From an uncultured Eubacteriales bacterium (GTDB lineage Bacteria; Bacillota; Clostridia; Oscillospirales; CAG-272), in contig CAKSLQ010000003.1 of the NCBI GenBank assembly GCA_934467415.1, positions 1 through 64,000 on the forward strand: a stretch of DNA of 64,000 nt, in the 5' to 3' direction. The notes under the pieces are model-generated. The model worked only from the letters and a program-made list of their open reading frames with translations, made no database searches and had not been told where the DNA came from. The number at the start of each line of letters is the position of its first letter. Position 1 is the first letter of the stretch. Made by a program: the position numbers and the translations under genes. This document shows positions 25,204 through 34,403 of this stretch, piece by piece.

Positions 25204-26710
25204 AAACAGACTGAAAAAAGCCTTTTACAGCTCGGTGACTTCAGCTGTCTACCAACTTTGCGTGATTGTCTGCGGCTTTGTCACCTCCCGCCTGATCGTT
25301 GGCGCTTACGGCTCCTCCTGGAATGGTGTGGTCGCGTCAATCACCAAGTTTCTCGGGCTGTTCTCCATCGTGGAGGTCGGTATCAACGGCGCCACGCGCG
25401 TGGCGCTCTACAAGTCGCTGGCTGCCGGGAATGCGCGAGAGACCAGCGCCATTATCAACGCCAACGACCGGTATTACCGGCAGATTTCCTTTGTCCTTGC
25501 AGGCTATGTGCTGATGCTTGCCGCTGTGGTGCCGCTGCTGGTTAATGCCGAGATTCCCTATTTTGCCATCTTCGCGATGGTCATTATCATCGGCATCAGC
25601 AAGTTTGCGGAGAACTGCTTCGGCATCAACAGCAAGATTCTGCTTGCCGCAAGCCAGACCAACTATGTGACCAACAGCATTCAGGCGGCGGCGACGGTGA
25701 TAAACGCGCTGCTCCTCGTGCTGATCGTGAAGACAGGCGGCTCCATCTTTGCCGCCAAGACCGGCAGCAGTGCGATTTTGGTAATCATCCCCATCCTGCT
25801 CTACATCATTTCGCATAAGATGTTCCGCATCGACAAGACGGTGCCGCCGGACGACCGCGCGCTGAAGGGGCGCTGGGATGTCCTTGCCAACTCGCTGTCC
25901 AATATCGTGCATGAGAATGTCGACGTCTTCTTCATCACGGTGTTCTGCGCGTCCACCGAACTGTCGGTGTACGCCATGTATTATGTGGTTGCCGACGGGC
26001 TGACCAAGGTCTTTCAGGTCATCACAAACGGGCTGGAGGCGGGATTCGGCAACATGTGGGCGCGCGGCGAGACCGACACGCTACGCCGCAGTTTGCGCCA
26101 GTATGAGTACATCATCTATGCGCTTGCCGCGCTGCTGTTCGGGTGCATGACCGTCCTTATCGTGCCGTTCATGTCGGTGTACATGCGCGGCATCACGGAT
26201 GTAAACTATCTGCGCGTGCCGCTCGGCGTCAGCATCGCCGTGGCGCAGATTTTCATGAGCATCCGCACGCCGTATGTGCTGCTGGTACAGGCGGCGGGGC
26301 ATTACAGGCAGGTGAAGGTCGCCGGGTATGTCGAGGCGGGCATCAACATTGTGCTCACCGCCGTGCTGGTGTTGCGGTTCGGCATCGTCGGCGCCATTGT
26401 CGGCACCATCATTGCCAATGTGTTCCGCACGGTCATGTACGGCTGGTATGTCTCAAAGCATATGATAGAGCGCAGCTTTTCGGAGATTGTCAAGCGCTTC
26501 TTATGGATGGCGCTTGTGTTTGGCATTGCGGTCGGCGCGTCCGCCCTTGCTTTGTCGGGGATAGCGGTCACCGGCTGGATGTCCTGGCTGCTGGCGGCGG
26601 CTGTCACTTTCGGCATCCATGCCGCAGTGCTTGTCGCGGCGTCTCTCCTTTTCTATCGCGACGACCTGAAAAACTGCATTTCGCTCTTCCGCCGCCTCTT
26701 CCGGCGGTAA
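25190..26710 (+). CDS. lipid-linked oligosaccharide flippase (Wzx-like, MOP superfamily)
   Basis: 506 aa with about 12-14 membrane helices. The N-terminal KKAFYSSVTSAVYQLCVIVC followed by VTSRLIVGAYGSSWNGVVAS is typical of polysaccharide-biosynthesis flippases. It would move undecaprenyl-linked repeat units to the outer leaflet for the neighbouring polymerase. Overlap with that gene implies coupled translation. Confidence 0.92.
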   Translation: MSANENRLKKAFYSSVTSAVYQLCVIVCGFVTSRLIVGAYGSSWNGVVASITKFLGLFSIVEVGINGATRVALYKSLAAGNARETSAIINANDRYYRQISFVLAGYVLMLAAVVPLLVNAEIPYFAIFAMVIIIGISKFAENCFGINSKILLAASQTNYVTNSIQAAATVINALLLVLIVKTGGSIFAAKTGSSAILVIIPILLYIISHKMFRIDKTVPPDDRALKGRWDVLANSLSNIVHENVDVFFITVFCASTELSVYAMYYVVADGLTKVFQVITNGLEAGFGNMWARGETDTLRRSLRQYEYIIYALAALLFGCMTVLIVPFMSVYMRGITDVNYLRVPLGVSIAVAQIFMSIRTPYVLLVQAAGHYRQVKVAGYVEAGINIVLTAVLVLRFGIVGAIVGTIIANVFRTVMYGWYVSKHMIERSFSEIVKRFLWMALVFGIAVGASALALSGIAVTGWMSWLLAAAVTFGIHAAVLVAASLLFYRDDLKNCISLFRRLFRR

Positions 26711-26747
26711 CTTCGGCAAATCCAATGCGCAGAAAGGCTTGAATCAC

Positions 26748-27914
26748 ATGGAAAACAAAGAACAAAGGGGCATCGGGCTATGCCTTGCCTTCAAGGGCGC
26801 CAATTACGGCGCGCTGCTGCAATCCTTTGCCACGCAGTATCAACTGGACAAGCGCGGCATCTATTCCGAGGTGCTGGATTACACGCGCGGCAAGACCAAC
26901 AAGTATATTTTCTCGCCCGAGGCGTTTCTTTTCCTGTCCGTCAAAAAACTGTGGATGTTTTTTGACGCGAAGTTTGCAAAGCAGCCGGTGCTTGACGAGC
27001 TGCACCGCCGCAACAAGGCGGAGCGCGCCGAGATCGCAAAGGATTTCTGCCGCCGCAGACTGCACAACATCGTCAAGTTAAACGGCTATGACGAGTTGAC
27101 GGCGCACGCCGCAACCTACAAAGCGGTCATGGTCGGCAGCGACCAGCTCTGGCCGCCGGATGTGTCCTTCTCCAACTATCTTTCGCTGATGTTTGCGCCC
27201 GCGGGCGTGCGGCGCATTTCCTATGCGACCAGCACCGGCGTTGCAAAATACCCGTGGTTTGTCTATCGGCAGGCGCGCGTCTTCTTAAACAAGATCGACT
27301 TTCTGAGCGTGCGCGAGCAGGCGGGCTATGAGATTATCAAGAAGATCACCGGCAGGGATGCCAAAGTCGTGTGCGACCCAACCTATCTCATTCCGAAGGC
27401 GGAGTGGGAGGAACTGATCGAGAAAAAGGAAGTCGTCGAGAGCGGCTATGTCTTCAGTTTCTTCCTCGGCTGCAACGAGAAGATGAAGCGGCTGGTGCGG
27501 CAGTATGCCGACGCGCACGGACTGCGCGTTGTGTGCATCCTGAGCAACGAGGTCGTCGAGGACGACAGTTTCTATGCCGACGAGATCCTCACCGGCAAGA
27601 CACCGGAGGAGTTCATCAACCTCATTCGCCATGCCGAATGCGTTTTTACGGATTCGTTCCATGCGTTCACCTTCTCGGTCATCAACGAGAAGGAAGTCTA
27701 TGTTTCCTACCGCGTCAAAAAGGGCGTGCGCCCGCGCAACCAGCGCATTGACAACATCGTGCGGAAGTTCGGGGTGGAAAACCGCCTCGTGAAGGACCCC
27801 GAGCACTATGTGTTTGACGACAAGCCGATCGACTACGCGCGGGTCACCGCCGCGGTCGATGCTTTCCGCGCAGAGTCGGCGGCATTCCTCGACAGCGCGG
27901 TTGTGGGGTGCTGA
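26748..27914 (+). CDS. polysaccharide pyruvyl transferase family protein
   Basis: 388 aa. LAFKGANYGALLQSFA at the start, MVGSDQLWPPDV, ISYATSTGV, DPTYLI, and CVFTDSFHAFTFSVI near residue 305 match the PF04230 pyruvyl transferase family, related to CsaB/WcaK. It puts a pyruvate ketal from PEP on a sugar, adding negative charge. AAAGG lies 10 nt before ATG 26748; an upstream TTG (26739) is less likely. It is followed at once by an Fe-S protein, a pair often seen together in polysaccharide loci. Confidence 0.9.
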   Translation: MENKEQRGIGLCLAFKGANYGALLQSFATQYQLDKRGIYSEVLDYTRGKTNKYIFSPEAFLFLSVKKLWMFFDAKFAKQPVLDELHRRNKAERAEIAKDFCRRRLHNIVKLNGYDELTAHAATYKAVMVGSDQLWPPDVSFSNYLSLMFAPAGVRRISYATSTGVAKYPWFVYRQARVFLNKIDFLSVREQAGYEIIKKITGRDAKVVCDPTYLIPKAEWEELIEKKEVVESGYVFSFFLGCNEKMKRLVRQYADAHGLRVVCILSNEVVEDDSFYADEILTGKTPEEFINLIRHAECVFTDSFHAFTFSVINEKEVYVSYRVKKGVRPRNQRIDNIVRKFGVENRLVKDPEHYVFDDKPIDYARVTAAVDAFRAESAAFLDSAVVGC

Positions 27915-29113
27915 CGGTGGAGACGCAGACGAAGAAAACCGCACTGTACAGCGACAAAGCCGATTGCTGCGGCTGCGGTGCATGCGCCGTCGCCTGTCCG
28001 CGCGGCATCGTGCAGATGGAGGCGGACGACGAGGGCTTTCTGTACCCGCTTCTGACGGATGCCGCGCGCTGCATCGGCTGCGGCCGATGTGACGCCGTGT
28101 GCCCGGTGCAGCACGCGGACGAGATCCATTCGCAGTTTACGAGGGCCTATGCCGGCTGGTGCGCCGACGGCAGCGGGGTAAACTCCGCGTCGGGCGGCGC
28201 GGCTTTCGCCCTTGCGCGGGCGGTGCTCGCGGACGGCGGCGTTGTCTTCGGCGTGCGGTATACCGACGACTGCCGCGCCGCCGTGTATACGCGCGTCGAA
28301 ACCGAGGCGGCGCTTGCCGCAACGCGCACCTCCAAGTACATACAGGCGCGGAAAAACAAGGTTTACGCCGAGGTGAAGGACGACCTTGCCGCCGGGCGGC
28401 AGGTGCTGTTTATCGGTCTGCCGTGCGACACCTTCGCCGTGAAAAAATATGTCGGCGACAGCGCAGGGCTGCTCACCGTCTCGCTGATCTGCCATGGACC
28501 GACCTCCGAGCGGGTGCATGCCGCATACCTTGACGCGTTGGAGCAAAAGCAGCACAGCACCGCCGCGGACATCAACGTGCGCTATAAGAAGGACGGGCAC
28601 TGGAAGCCGTACTACATCCGCACCCGCTTTGCAAACGGGGCAGAGACCCTGCAAAAGTTTCAGGCGACCGACTACGATGCGGCATTTCAGCAATTTAAGC
28701 GGCCGTCCTGTTCGGCATGCCGCTTCCGCAAGGACAAATTTGCCGCCGATTTGCTGATCGGCGACTTTCACAGCGCGGAGAAGGGCACCGATGCCTACAA
28801 CGAGCAGGGCGTGTCCTCTGTTCTGCCGCTGACCGCTGCGGGCGAAGCGCTGCTGCGCCGCCTTGGCGATAGTTTTGTGCTGCGCGAGGTCGACCTTCGC
28901 CGCTCTGTCAGCCAGCGTGCGGTGCACAGTTCGGTGCCCGCCGTCATCGACCGCGCGGCATTTGCCGCCGCGCTTAACGAAAAGGGGCTGCACGCCGCCT
29001 GCCGCACGCCGGACATGCGGCGAAAACTGCGGGAAACGCGGAAGCGCCGCGCCGTCTTCTTTGTGAAGAGCACGGCGTACCGCGCGCTGAAGCGGCTGCA
29101 TATCGTCAGGTAA
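27908..29113 (+). CDS. F420 hydrogenase/dehydrogenase beta-subunit family protein with two 4Fe-4S clusters
   Basis: 401 aa. Two ferredoxin motifs, CCGCGACAVACP and CIGCGRCDAVCP, lie at about residues 20-67. NSASGGAAFALARAVL, FIGLPCDTFAVKKYV and CHGPTSERV follow, as in the FrhB/FdhB C-terminal family. The likely role is flavin-dependent reduction in envelope-sugar metabolism; F420 use is not implied. The start is GTG at 27908 or 27917; the latter has TGGGGTG 7 nt upstream. It overlaps the pyruvyl transferase gene. Confidence 0.9.
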   Translation: MLTVETQTKKTALYSDKADCCGCGACAVACPRGIVQMEADDEGFLYPLLTDAARCIGCGRCDAVCPVQHADEIHSQFTRAYAGWCADGSGVNSASGGAAFALARAVLADGGVVFGVRYTDDCRAAVYTRVETEAALAATRTSKYIQARKNKVYAEVKDDLAAGRQVLFIGLPCDTFAVKKYVGDSAGLLTVSLICHGPTSERVHAAYLDALEQKQHSTAADINVRYKKDGHWKPYYIRTRFANGAETLQKFQATDYDAAFQQFKRPSCSACRFRKDKFAADLLIGDFHSAEKGTDAYNEQGVSSVLPLTAAGEALLRRLGDSFVLREVDLRRSVSQRAVHSSVPAVIDRAAFAAALNEKGLHAACRTPDMRRKLRETRKRRAVFFVKSTAYRALKRLHIVR

Positions 29114-29137
29114 ATCTGTCAAGTAAAGGAGCCTTTT

Positions 29138-30211
29138 ATGCTATCTCCGAATGTCAGACTGCAAAATCAGACCATCTTTGTCACCGGCGCGGCCGGGTTT
29201 ATCGGCGCGAACCTGGTGATGGAACTGCTCCGTCGCGCGGGCGCTTCGGTCGTTGTCGGGCTGGACAATATGAACGACTACTATGATGTGTCCATCAAGG
29301 AATACCGCCTCGGCGAGATCGAGCGGCTGGCGGCGGCGCATCCCGGGACGGCGTGGCACTTCGTGCGCGGCAGCATCGCCGACCGCGAGACGGTGGAGCG
29401 CATCTTTACCGAATATGCCCCCGCCGTCGTCGTCAATCTGGCGGCGCAGGCGGGTGTGCGCTATTCCATCACCAACCCGGATGTGTATATTGAGTCGAAC
29501 CTGATCGGTTTTTACAACATTCTCGAGGCGTGCCGCCGACATCCGGTGGAGCACCTGGTGTATGCGTCCTCGTCCTCGGTCTACGGCTCCAACAAGAAAG
29601 TACCCTATGCCGTGGAGGACAAGGTGGACAACCCGGTCAGCCTCTATGCCGCTACCAAGAAATCGAATGAGCTGATGGCACATGCGTACAGCAAGCTGTA
29701 CGACATTCCGTCTACCGGCCTGCGCTTTTTCACGGTGTACGGTCCTGCGGGGCGACCGGACATGGCCTACTTCGGGTTCACCGACAAGCTGCTGCGCGGC
29801 GAGACCATCAAGATCTTCAACTACGGCAACTGCAAGCGCGACTTCACCTATGTGGACGACATCGTCGAGGGCATTCTGCGCGTGATGCAGCGCGCGCCGG
29901 AGAAACAGACCGGCGAGGACGGCTTGCCCGTCCCGCCCTACCGCATCTACAACATCGGCAATCAGAATCCCGAGAATCTGCTCGACTTCGTGCAGATTCT
30001 GCAGGAGGAACTGGTGCGCGCGGGCGTGCTGCCCGCCGACTATGACTTTGCCGCGCACCGCGAACTTGTGCCGATGCAGCCGGGCGATGTGCCCGTGACC
30101 TATGCGGACACCTCCGCGCTGGAGCGCGACACCGGCTTCAAACCCTCCACGCCGCTGCGTGAAGGACTGCGCCGCTTTGCCGCATGGTACAAGGAATTTT
30201 ACAGGGTGTAA
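29138..30211 (+). CDS. NAD-dependent UDP-glucuronate 4-epimerase-type enzyme
   Basis: 357 aa. It is an extended SDR: Rossmann motif VTGAAGFIGANLVMELL, DNMNDYYD, LAAQAGVRYSI, the Ser/Tyr/Lys site ASSSSVYG...YAATKKSNE, and RFFTVYGPAGRPDMA. The GVRYSI...GRPDMA pattern is that of UDP-GlcA/UDP-GalA epimerases (WbnF/CapI type) rather than GalE. It would make UDP-GalA from the UDP-GlcA made by the dehydrogenase at 31420. AAAGGAG precedes the ATG. Confidence 0.92.
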   Translation: MLSPNVRLQNQTIFVTGAAGFIGANLVMELLRRAGASVVVGLDNMNDYYDVSIKEYRLGEIERLAAAHPGTAWHFVRGSIADRETVERIFTEYAPAVVVNLAAQAGVRYSITNPDVYIESNLIGFYNILEACRRHPVEHLVYASSSSVYGSNKKVPYAVEDKVDNPVSLYAATKKSNELMAHAYSKLYDIPSTGLRFFTVYGPAGRPDMAYFGFTDKLLRGETIKIFNYGNCKRDFTYVDDIVEGILRVMQRAPEKQTGEDGLPVPPYRIYNIGNQNPENLLDFVQILQEELVRAGVLPADYDFAAHRELVPMQPGDVPVTYADTSALERDTGFKPSTPLREGLRRFAAWYKEFYRV

Positions 30212-30223
30212 GGACAGACGCGA

Positions 30224-31402
30224 ATGACAGCATTTGAACAAGATATTGTCGCCCTGGTGCGCGGCGCGCTCACGGGCGACACGCCGACGCTTTCCGCAGA
30301 GGCTGACTATGCGCGCATATTTGAATTCGGCAAGCGGCAGCAGATCATCTACCTGCTCTATGCCGGGCTCTGCCTTGTGGACGGCTTTGAGGAGAGTGCG
30401 GCAGGCATGGGCTTTTTGCAGGCGGCGTGCAGCGCGATGGCGGCAGGCGCCCGCCAGCAGCAGGAGATCGAGCAGCTGCGCACGGCGTTCTCCGCCCGGG
30501 GCATCGACTTCATACCGCTCAAAGGCACGCTGCTGCGCGCGCTGTATCCCACGCCCGAGATGCGGCAGATGGGCGACGCGGATTTTCTGATTCGGGAGGC
30601 GCAGGAGGAGGCGGCAGCCGAGGTGATGCGCGCGCTCGGGTACACGGGCGAGGCACACGAGGTGGTCTGGCAGAAGCCGGGGGTGCTCACCGTGGAACTG
30701 CCGCACGACCTCATTGCCGAAAAGCATGCCGACCTGCACGCCTATTATGCAGCGTACGACATCTGGGCGCACGCTAAACCGGTTGCGGGCAGTGAGTACC
30801 GCATGACGCCGGAGGACGAGTACATCTTCGACTTCCTGCATTTTGTCAAGCACTTCCGCACAAGCGGCGCGGGGCTGCGCCATGTGATCGATCTGTATCT
30901 GCTGAAAGCGCGCGGTCCGGCGCTCGATGAGGCGGTCCTTTGCGACTGCTTTACGGCGCTCGGCTGCATGGATTTCTACCGAAACATCTGCGCGCTTGCG
31001 GACTGCTGGTTCGGGCAGGGGACAGAGACTGCGGTGATCGGGCGGATCGTCTCGCTTTTGTTTGCGGGCGGCATCTACGGGGATGCAAAGACCGCAGAGC
31101 GCACCCGGCATGCGCACTATCGTGAGCAGTATCGGTTTGCCGGGGCGGCAAATTGGCTGCACACGGCGTGCCCGCCGCTCGCACAGCAGAAGAAGCGCTA
31201 TCCTATCCTAAAGAAAGCGCCGTTTCTTCTGCCGTTTACCTGGATCTTACACGGGTTTGTCGTGCTGTTCCGCCGCCCGGCGACCATCGGCAGCGTCACC
31301 GACGCCGCAAGGAAGATTGACCGGGATACGGACAACGACCGCTTTGCCGAACTTGCGGCGGTCGGCTTGCGGGTGAACAAGGATACATTCTCAAAGAAAT
31401 AA
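30224..31402 (+). CDS. uncharacterised nucleotidyltransferase-fold protein (PF14907-like)
   Basis: 392 aa. [28 protein letters not shown] (given as [14 protein letters not shown] then [12 protein letters not shown], about residues 98-126) is the GG/D-x-D-like nucleotidyltransferase core seen in polysaccharide loci. [21 protein letters not shown] is also typical of that family. The substrate is unknown; members occur in exopolysaccharide and lantibiotic-like clusters. It lies 12 nt after the epimerase. Confidence 0.8.
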   Translation: MTAFEQDIVALVRGALTGDTPTLSAEADYARIFEFGKRQQIIYLLYAGLCLVDGFEESAAGMGFLQAACSAMAAGARQQQEIEQLRTAFSARGIDFIPLKGTLLRALYPTPEMRQMGDADFLIREAQEEAAAEVMRALGYTGEAHEVVWQKPGVLTVELPHDLIAEKHADLHAYYAAYDIWAHAKPVAGSEYRMTPEDEYIFDFLHFVKHFRTSGAGLRHVIDLYLLKARGPALDEAVLCDCFTALGCMDFYRNICALADCWFGQGTETAVIGRIVSLLFAGGIYGDAKTAERTRHAHYREQYRFAGAANWLHTACPPLAQQKKRYPILKKAPFLLPFTWILHGFVVLFRRPATIGSVTDAARKIDRDTDNDRFAELAAVGLRVNKDTFSKK

Positions 31403-31419
31403 GACAGAGGAGATTCCAT

Positions 31420-32652
31420 ATGAAAATTGCAGTTGCGGGAACGGGGTATGTCGGGCTGTCGCTGGCGGTGCTGCTGGCGGGACATCACACGGTGACGGCG
31501 GTGGACATCGTCCCGGAGAAGGTGGAACTGATCAACCAACGCAAGTCGCCGATTCAGGATGACTGTATCGAGGAATTCCTGGCGACCAAGCAGCTTGATC
31601 TGACGGCGACGCTGGATGCAAAGGCGGCGTACAGCGACGCGGATTTCGTCATCATCGCGGCGCCGACCAACTACGACAGCAAGAAGAACTTCTTTGACAC
31701 CTCGGCGGTCGAGGCGGTGATCGAGCTGGTGCTTGCCTGCAATCCGCACGCCGTCATGGTCATCAAGTCCACCATTCCGGTCGGCTACACGGCGTCGGTG
31801 CGGGCAAAGTACAACACCGAGAACATCCTGTTCAGCCCCGAATTTCTGCGCGAGAGCCGTGCGCTCTACGACAACCTCTATCCGTCCCGCATCATCGTCG
31901 GCACGGATATGGCAAATCCGCGCCTCGTCGAGGCGGCGCACACCTTTGCCGCGCTTTTGCAGGAGGGCGCGATCAAGGAGAACATCGACACGCTGTTCAT
32001 GGGTTTCACCGAGGCGGAGGCGGTCAAGCTGTTTGCCAACACCTATCTGGCCCTGCGCGTCAGCTATTTCAACGAGCTGGACACCTATGCCGAGATGAAA
32101 GGGCTGAATACGAAGGAGATCATCGACGGCGTTTGCCTTGACCCGCGCATCGGCGGGCATTACAACAATCCCAGCTTCGGCTACGGCGGCTACTGCCTGC
32201 CGAAGGACACGAAGCAGCTGCTGGCCAATTATGCGGATGTGCCCGAGAACCTGATTGAGGCGATTGTCGAGTCCAACCGCACGCGCAAGGACTTTATCGC
32301 CGACCGGGTGCTGGAAATGGCGGGCGCTTATGCGGCCAACGACAGCTTCGACGAGAGTCGGGAACACCCGGTGACGATCGGCGTCTACCGCCTGACGATG
32401 AAGTCGAACAGCGACAACTTCCGGCAGAGCTCGATTCAGGGCGTGATGAAGCGCATCAAGGCCAAGGGGGCGACCGTCATCATCTACGAGCCGACACTGA
32501 AGGACGGCGAGACCTTCTTCGGCAGTGTGGTCGTCAACAATCTCGATGCATTCAAGGCGCAGAGTATGGCGATCATCGCCAACCGCTATGATGTCTGCCT
32601 CGACGACGTCAAGGATAAGGTCTACACGCGCGACCTCTACCGTCGGGACTGA
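31420..32652 (+). CDS. ugd: UDP-glucose 6-dehydrogenase
   Basis: 410 aa. The N-terminal Rossmann motif [15 protein letters not shown], then [20 protein letters not shown], the [18 protein letters not shown] helix and the catalytic Cys at about 259 in [13 protein letters not shown] are conserved. It oxidises UDP-Glc to UDP-GlcA with two NAD+. As the last gene of the operon it feeds the UDP-GlcA epimerase. The [14 protein letters not shown] segment is the short Ugd/VipA-like C-terminal domain. Confidence 0.96.
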   Translation: MKIAVAGTGYVGLSLAVLLAGHHTVTAVDIVPEKVELINQRKSPIQDDCIEEFLATKQLDLTATLDAKAAYSDADFVIIAAPTNYDSKKNFFDTSAVEAVIELVLACNPHAVMVIKSTIPVGYTASVRAKYNTENILFSPEFLRESRALYDNLYPSRIIVGTDMANPRLVEAAHTFAALLQEGAIKENIDTLFMGFTEAEAVKLFANTYLALRVSYFNELDTYAEMKGLNTKEIIDGVCLDPRIGGHYNNPSFGYGGYCLPKDTKQLLANYADVPENLIEAIVESNRTRKDFIADRVLEMAGAYAANDSFDESREHPVTIGVYRLTMKSNSDNFRQSSIQGVMKRIKAKGATVIIYEPTLKDGETFFGSVVVNNLDAFKAQSMAIIANRYDVCLDDVKDKVYTRDLYRRD

Positions 32653-32661
32653 GCACGCAAG

Positions 32662-32697
32662 AAAGCCCTGCAAAACCGTGGTTTTGCAGGGCTTTTT
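32662..32697 (+). terminator. terminator of the exopolysaccharide operon
   Basis: AAAGCCCTGCAAAACC / GGTTTTGCAGGGCTTT with GT loop and trailing TT. Its A-rich start means it may also serve mscL from the other side. Confidence 0.9.
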
Positions 32698-32709
32698 CCA
32701 TGCGTGCTT

Positions 32710-33072
32710 TTATTTCGCTTCCGGTTCTTCCTTGCGCTTTTTCTGGAGCTTTGTGAAGACGCGGAGCACCGTGAAGATGGTGAGTGCGACGATCAGAAAG
32801 TCGATGACGCTCTGGATGAAGTTGCCGTAGCAGAGCGCGGTCTCCGCCGTGGCGACGCTGCCGTCCGCCGCGTAGACCGCCTCGCGGATGACCCACTTCC
32901 AGTCGGTCACGTTGAGGCCGCCGACAAGCAGACTGACGAGCGGCATGATGACGTCGTTGACCAGCGAGGACACGATCTTGTTGAACGCGCCGCCGATGAC
33001 GACACCGACGGCCATATCGACAACGTTGCCTTTTGCAATGAATTCCTTGAAATCAGCAGAAAACTTACCCAT
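32710..33072 (-). CDS. mscL: large-conductance mechanosensitive channel
   Basis: 120 aa, normal length. KFSADFKEFIAKGNVVDMAVGVVIGGAFNKIV (here as FKEFIAKGNVVDMAVG and VVIGGAFNKIV) is the MscL N-terminus and first helix, and FIQSVIDFLIVALTIFTVLR the second helix. It releases osmolytes on hypo-osmotic shock. The ATG at 33072 has GGAGG 6 nt upstream; the in-frame ATG at 33084 is within that ribosome-binding site and is rejected. Confidence 0.97.
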   Translation of the reverse strand: MGKFSADFKEFIAKGNVVDMAVGVVIGGAFNKIVSSLVNDVIMPLVSLLVGGLNVTDWKWVIREAVYAADGSVATAETALCYGNFIQSVIDFLIVALTIFTVLRVFTKLQKKRKEEPEAK

Positions 33073-33113
33073 ATGTTCCTCCATGCGCGGCAGAGCCGCT
33101 TTTTTCTTCCCCT

Positions 33114-33142
33114 ATTATAGTCGAACCCTGTCGGTTTGTCAA
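33114..33142 (-). promoter_or_regulatory. mscL promoter
   Basis: On the minus strand TTGACA (33142-33137), a 17-bp spacer and TATAAT (33119-33114): a consensus sigma-A promoter. Confidence 0.88.
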
Positions 33143-33237
33143 GGCAGATGAGAAAAAGACGCGTTCGCGGTTTGTATCTATTTTCACTTGCCGACTCTTG
33201 TGTGCGGATCCGATAGTACGGAGTGAATGATATCTTC

Positions 33238-33396
33238 AGCCCCCTCGGTGAGGGACGGCGTACGAGACGCGATGCGTCTCGCGGAGTTTTCCAGATGGAA
33301 AAACATCCTGAGGCGTGAGCCGACTGGGGGAGTTTTGCACGCTGCGGGACTCCTTCCGTCACGCTTCGCGTGCCACCTCCCTCAACGAGGGAGGTA
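33238..33396. repeat. composite palindromic intergenic repeat, copy 6 (CCTCGGTGAGG variant)
   Basis: The left arm CAGCCCCCTCGGTGAGGG is followed by the ACGAGACGC/GCGTCTCG and GTTTTCC..GGAAAAAC insertion seen in copies 1 and 4. The right arm is CCACCTCCCTCAACGAGGGAGG. Inner CGTCACGCTTCGCGTG hairpin. The gene-free stretch 33073-33656 also has the mscL promoter and a terminator hairpin; from 33470 to 33656 nothing further is recognised. Confidence 0.8.
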
Positions 33397-33438
33397 AAAC
33401 GCAGACGCGCGGGTTCCCGGTTCCCGACCGATATATTG

Positions 33439-33465
33439 AAAAAAAGGCGCAGATGCGCCTTTTTT
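33439..33465. terminator. bidirectional terminator hairpin
   Basis: AAAAAAGGCGC / GCGCCTTTTTT with AGAT loop. On the minus strand it lies 190 nt after the 33657-34403 gene and could end that operon. Confidence 0.75.
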
Positions 33466-33656
33466 CCATGGTAAAGGAGAACGGTGGACAGGGTCGGCGG
33501 GGCGGCATTTTCCGTGCAGGCTTTCGCCCATGCCGCCGTCGCCGAAGCGGCGCGTGCGCCGCCGGAACTACAGTTTTTCGCCCCCGCTTATACGATAGCA
33601 CCGGGGCGGCGCGAAACAGCGCGGATTTTGACGCGCATGAAAATTTTTCCGTTAAT

Positions 33657-34403
33657 TCATCGGAAGAATTCGACAAACGCGCGGAAATTCGGCCGTTGGC
33701 GTGCATCGGCTGTCGCCTTGAAGCCGAGCAGCGACACGTCGAGCGGGCAGAGCGAGAGCGCCATGCCGTGCGGCGTTTCCTCGACGGCAAAACCGGCGGC
33801 CGCGCTGACTTCGGCAAGCAGGACGCGGAGCAGCGCGGCTTCCCCGGCCGGGCAGGGCGAACCGCCGACCGCGTCGGCAAAGACCTGCACATTGCCGCAG
33901 GACGGGATGAAGCTGACGGCCACCTCGCGTCCCTCTGCGGCGCTGAGGCGAATCAGCAGCGCGAGGCAGAGCGCATAAGCGTTCGGCGGCACGCAGACCG
34001 TCACGTCACGTGGCAGCAATTCCACGCGGAAGTGCGCGCCCGCGTCGCCGAGCACCTCGGCAAAGCAGCTTTCAAACAGCAGCGTCAGCGCGCAGAGCGA
34101 ACGCGGGACGGCGTTCGCCTTGGAAAAGCTCGTCACATCGAACAGCCCCTCCGCCGCGCGGGGCGCGGCGTCCACGCCGTAGCAGGCGCAGAGCCGGTCG
34201 AAATCCATGAAGAAATAATAGACCCTGCCGCCGAGCGTCACCGGCTTGACATAGACGTTTGCATCGTCGATGCGCAGAATGCCGCGCGGATGCGCCGCAC
34301 AGGCGGTGCGGATCGCGGCAAAGCGGGCGTCGCGCCGTCGCACGCCGCTGCAAAAGAGAACATCGCCGCTCTCGGCGGCGATGAGAAGCGGAGGCAGATT
34401 CAT
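33657..34403 (-). CDS. hypothetical protein, possibly a degenerate histidine-kinase-like ATPase fold
   Basis: 248 aa, no close family recognised. The N-terminus LLIAAESGDVLFCSG recalls a PAS-type strand-turn. The segment VCVPPNAYALCLALLIRLSAA and a late GFAVEETPHGMALSLCPLD hint at the helix-strand order of a GHKL ATPase domain, but no N or G box is present, so activity is not expected. It overlaps the upstream membrane protein gene by ATGA and is the third gene of a PPIase operon. Real by coding bias and coupling; function unknown. Confidence 0.65.
   Translation of the reverse strand: MNLPPLLIAAESGDVLFCSGVRRRDARFAAIRTACAAHPRGILRIDDANVYVKPVTLGGRVYYFFMDFDRLCACYGVDAAPRAAEGLFDVTSFSKANAVPRSLCALTLLFESCFAEVLGDAGAHFRVELLPRDVTVCVPPNAYALCLALLIRLSAAEGREVAVSFIPSCGNVQVFADAVGGSPCPAGEAALLRVLLAEVSAAAGFAVEETPHGMALSLCPLDVSLLGFKATADARQRPNFRAFVEFFR

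Noticed and set aside
30224..32652. Horizontal transfer of the polysaccharide operon as an island
   Set aside because: No integrase, transposase or flanking direct repeats were found, and codon choice looks similar to the surroundings apart from the hydrophobic Wzy/Wzx genes.
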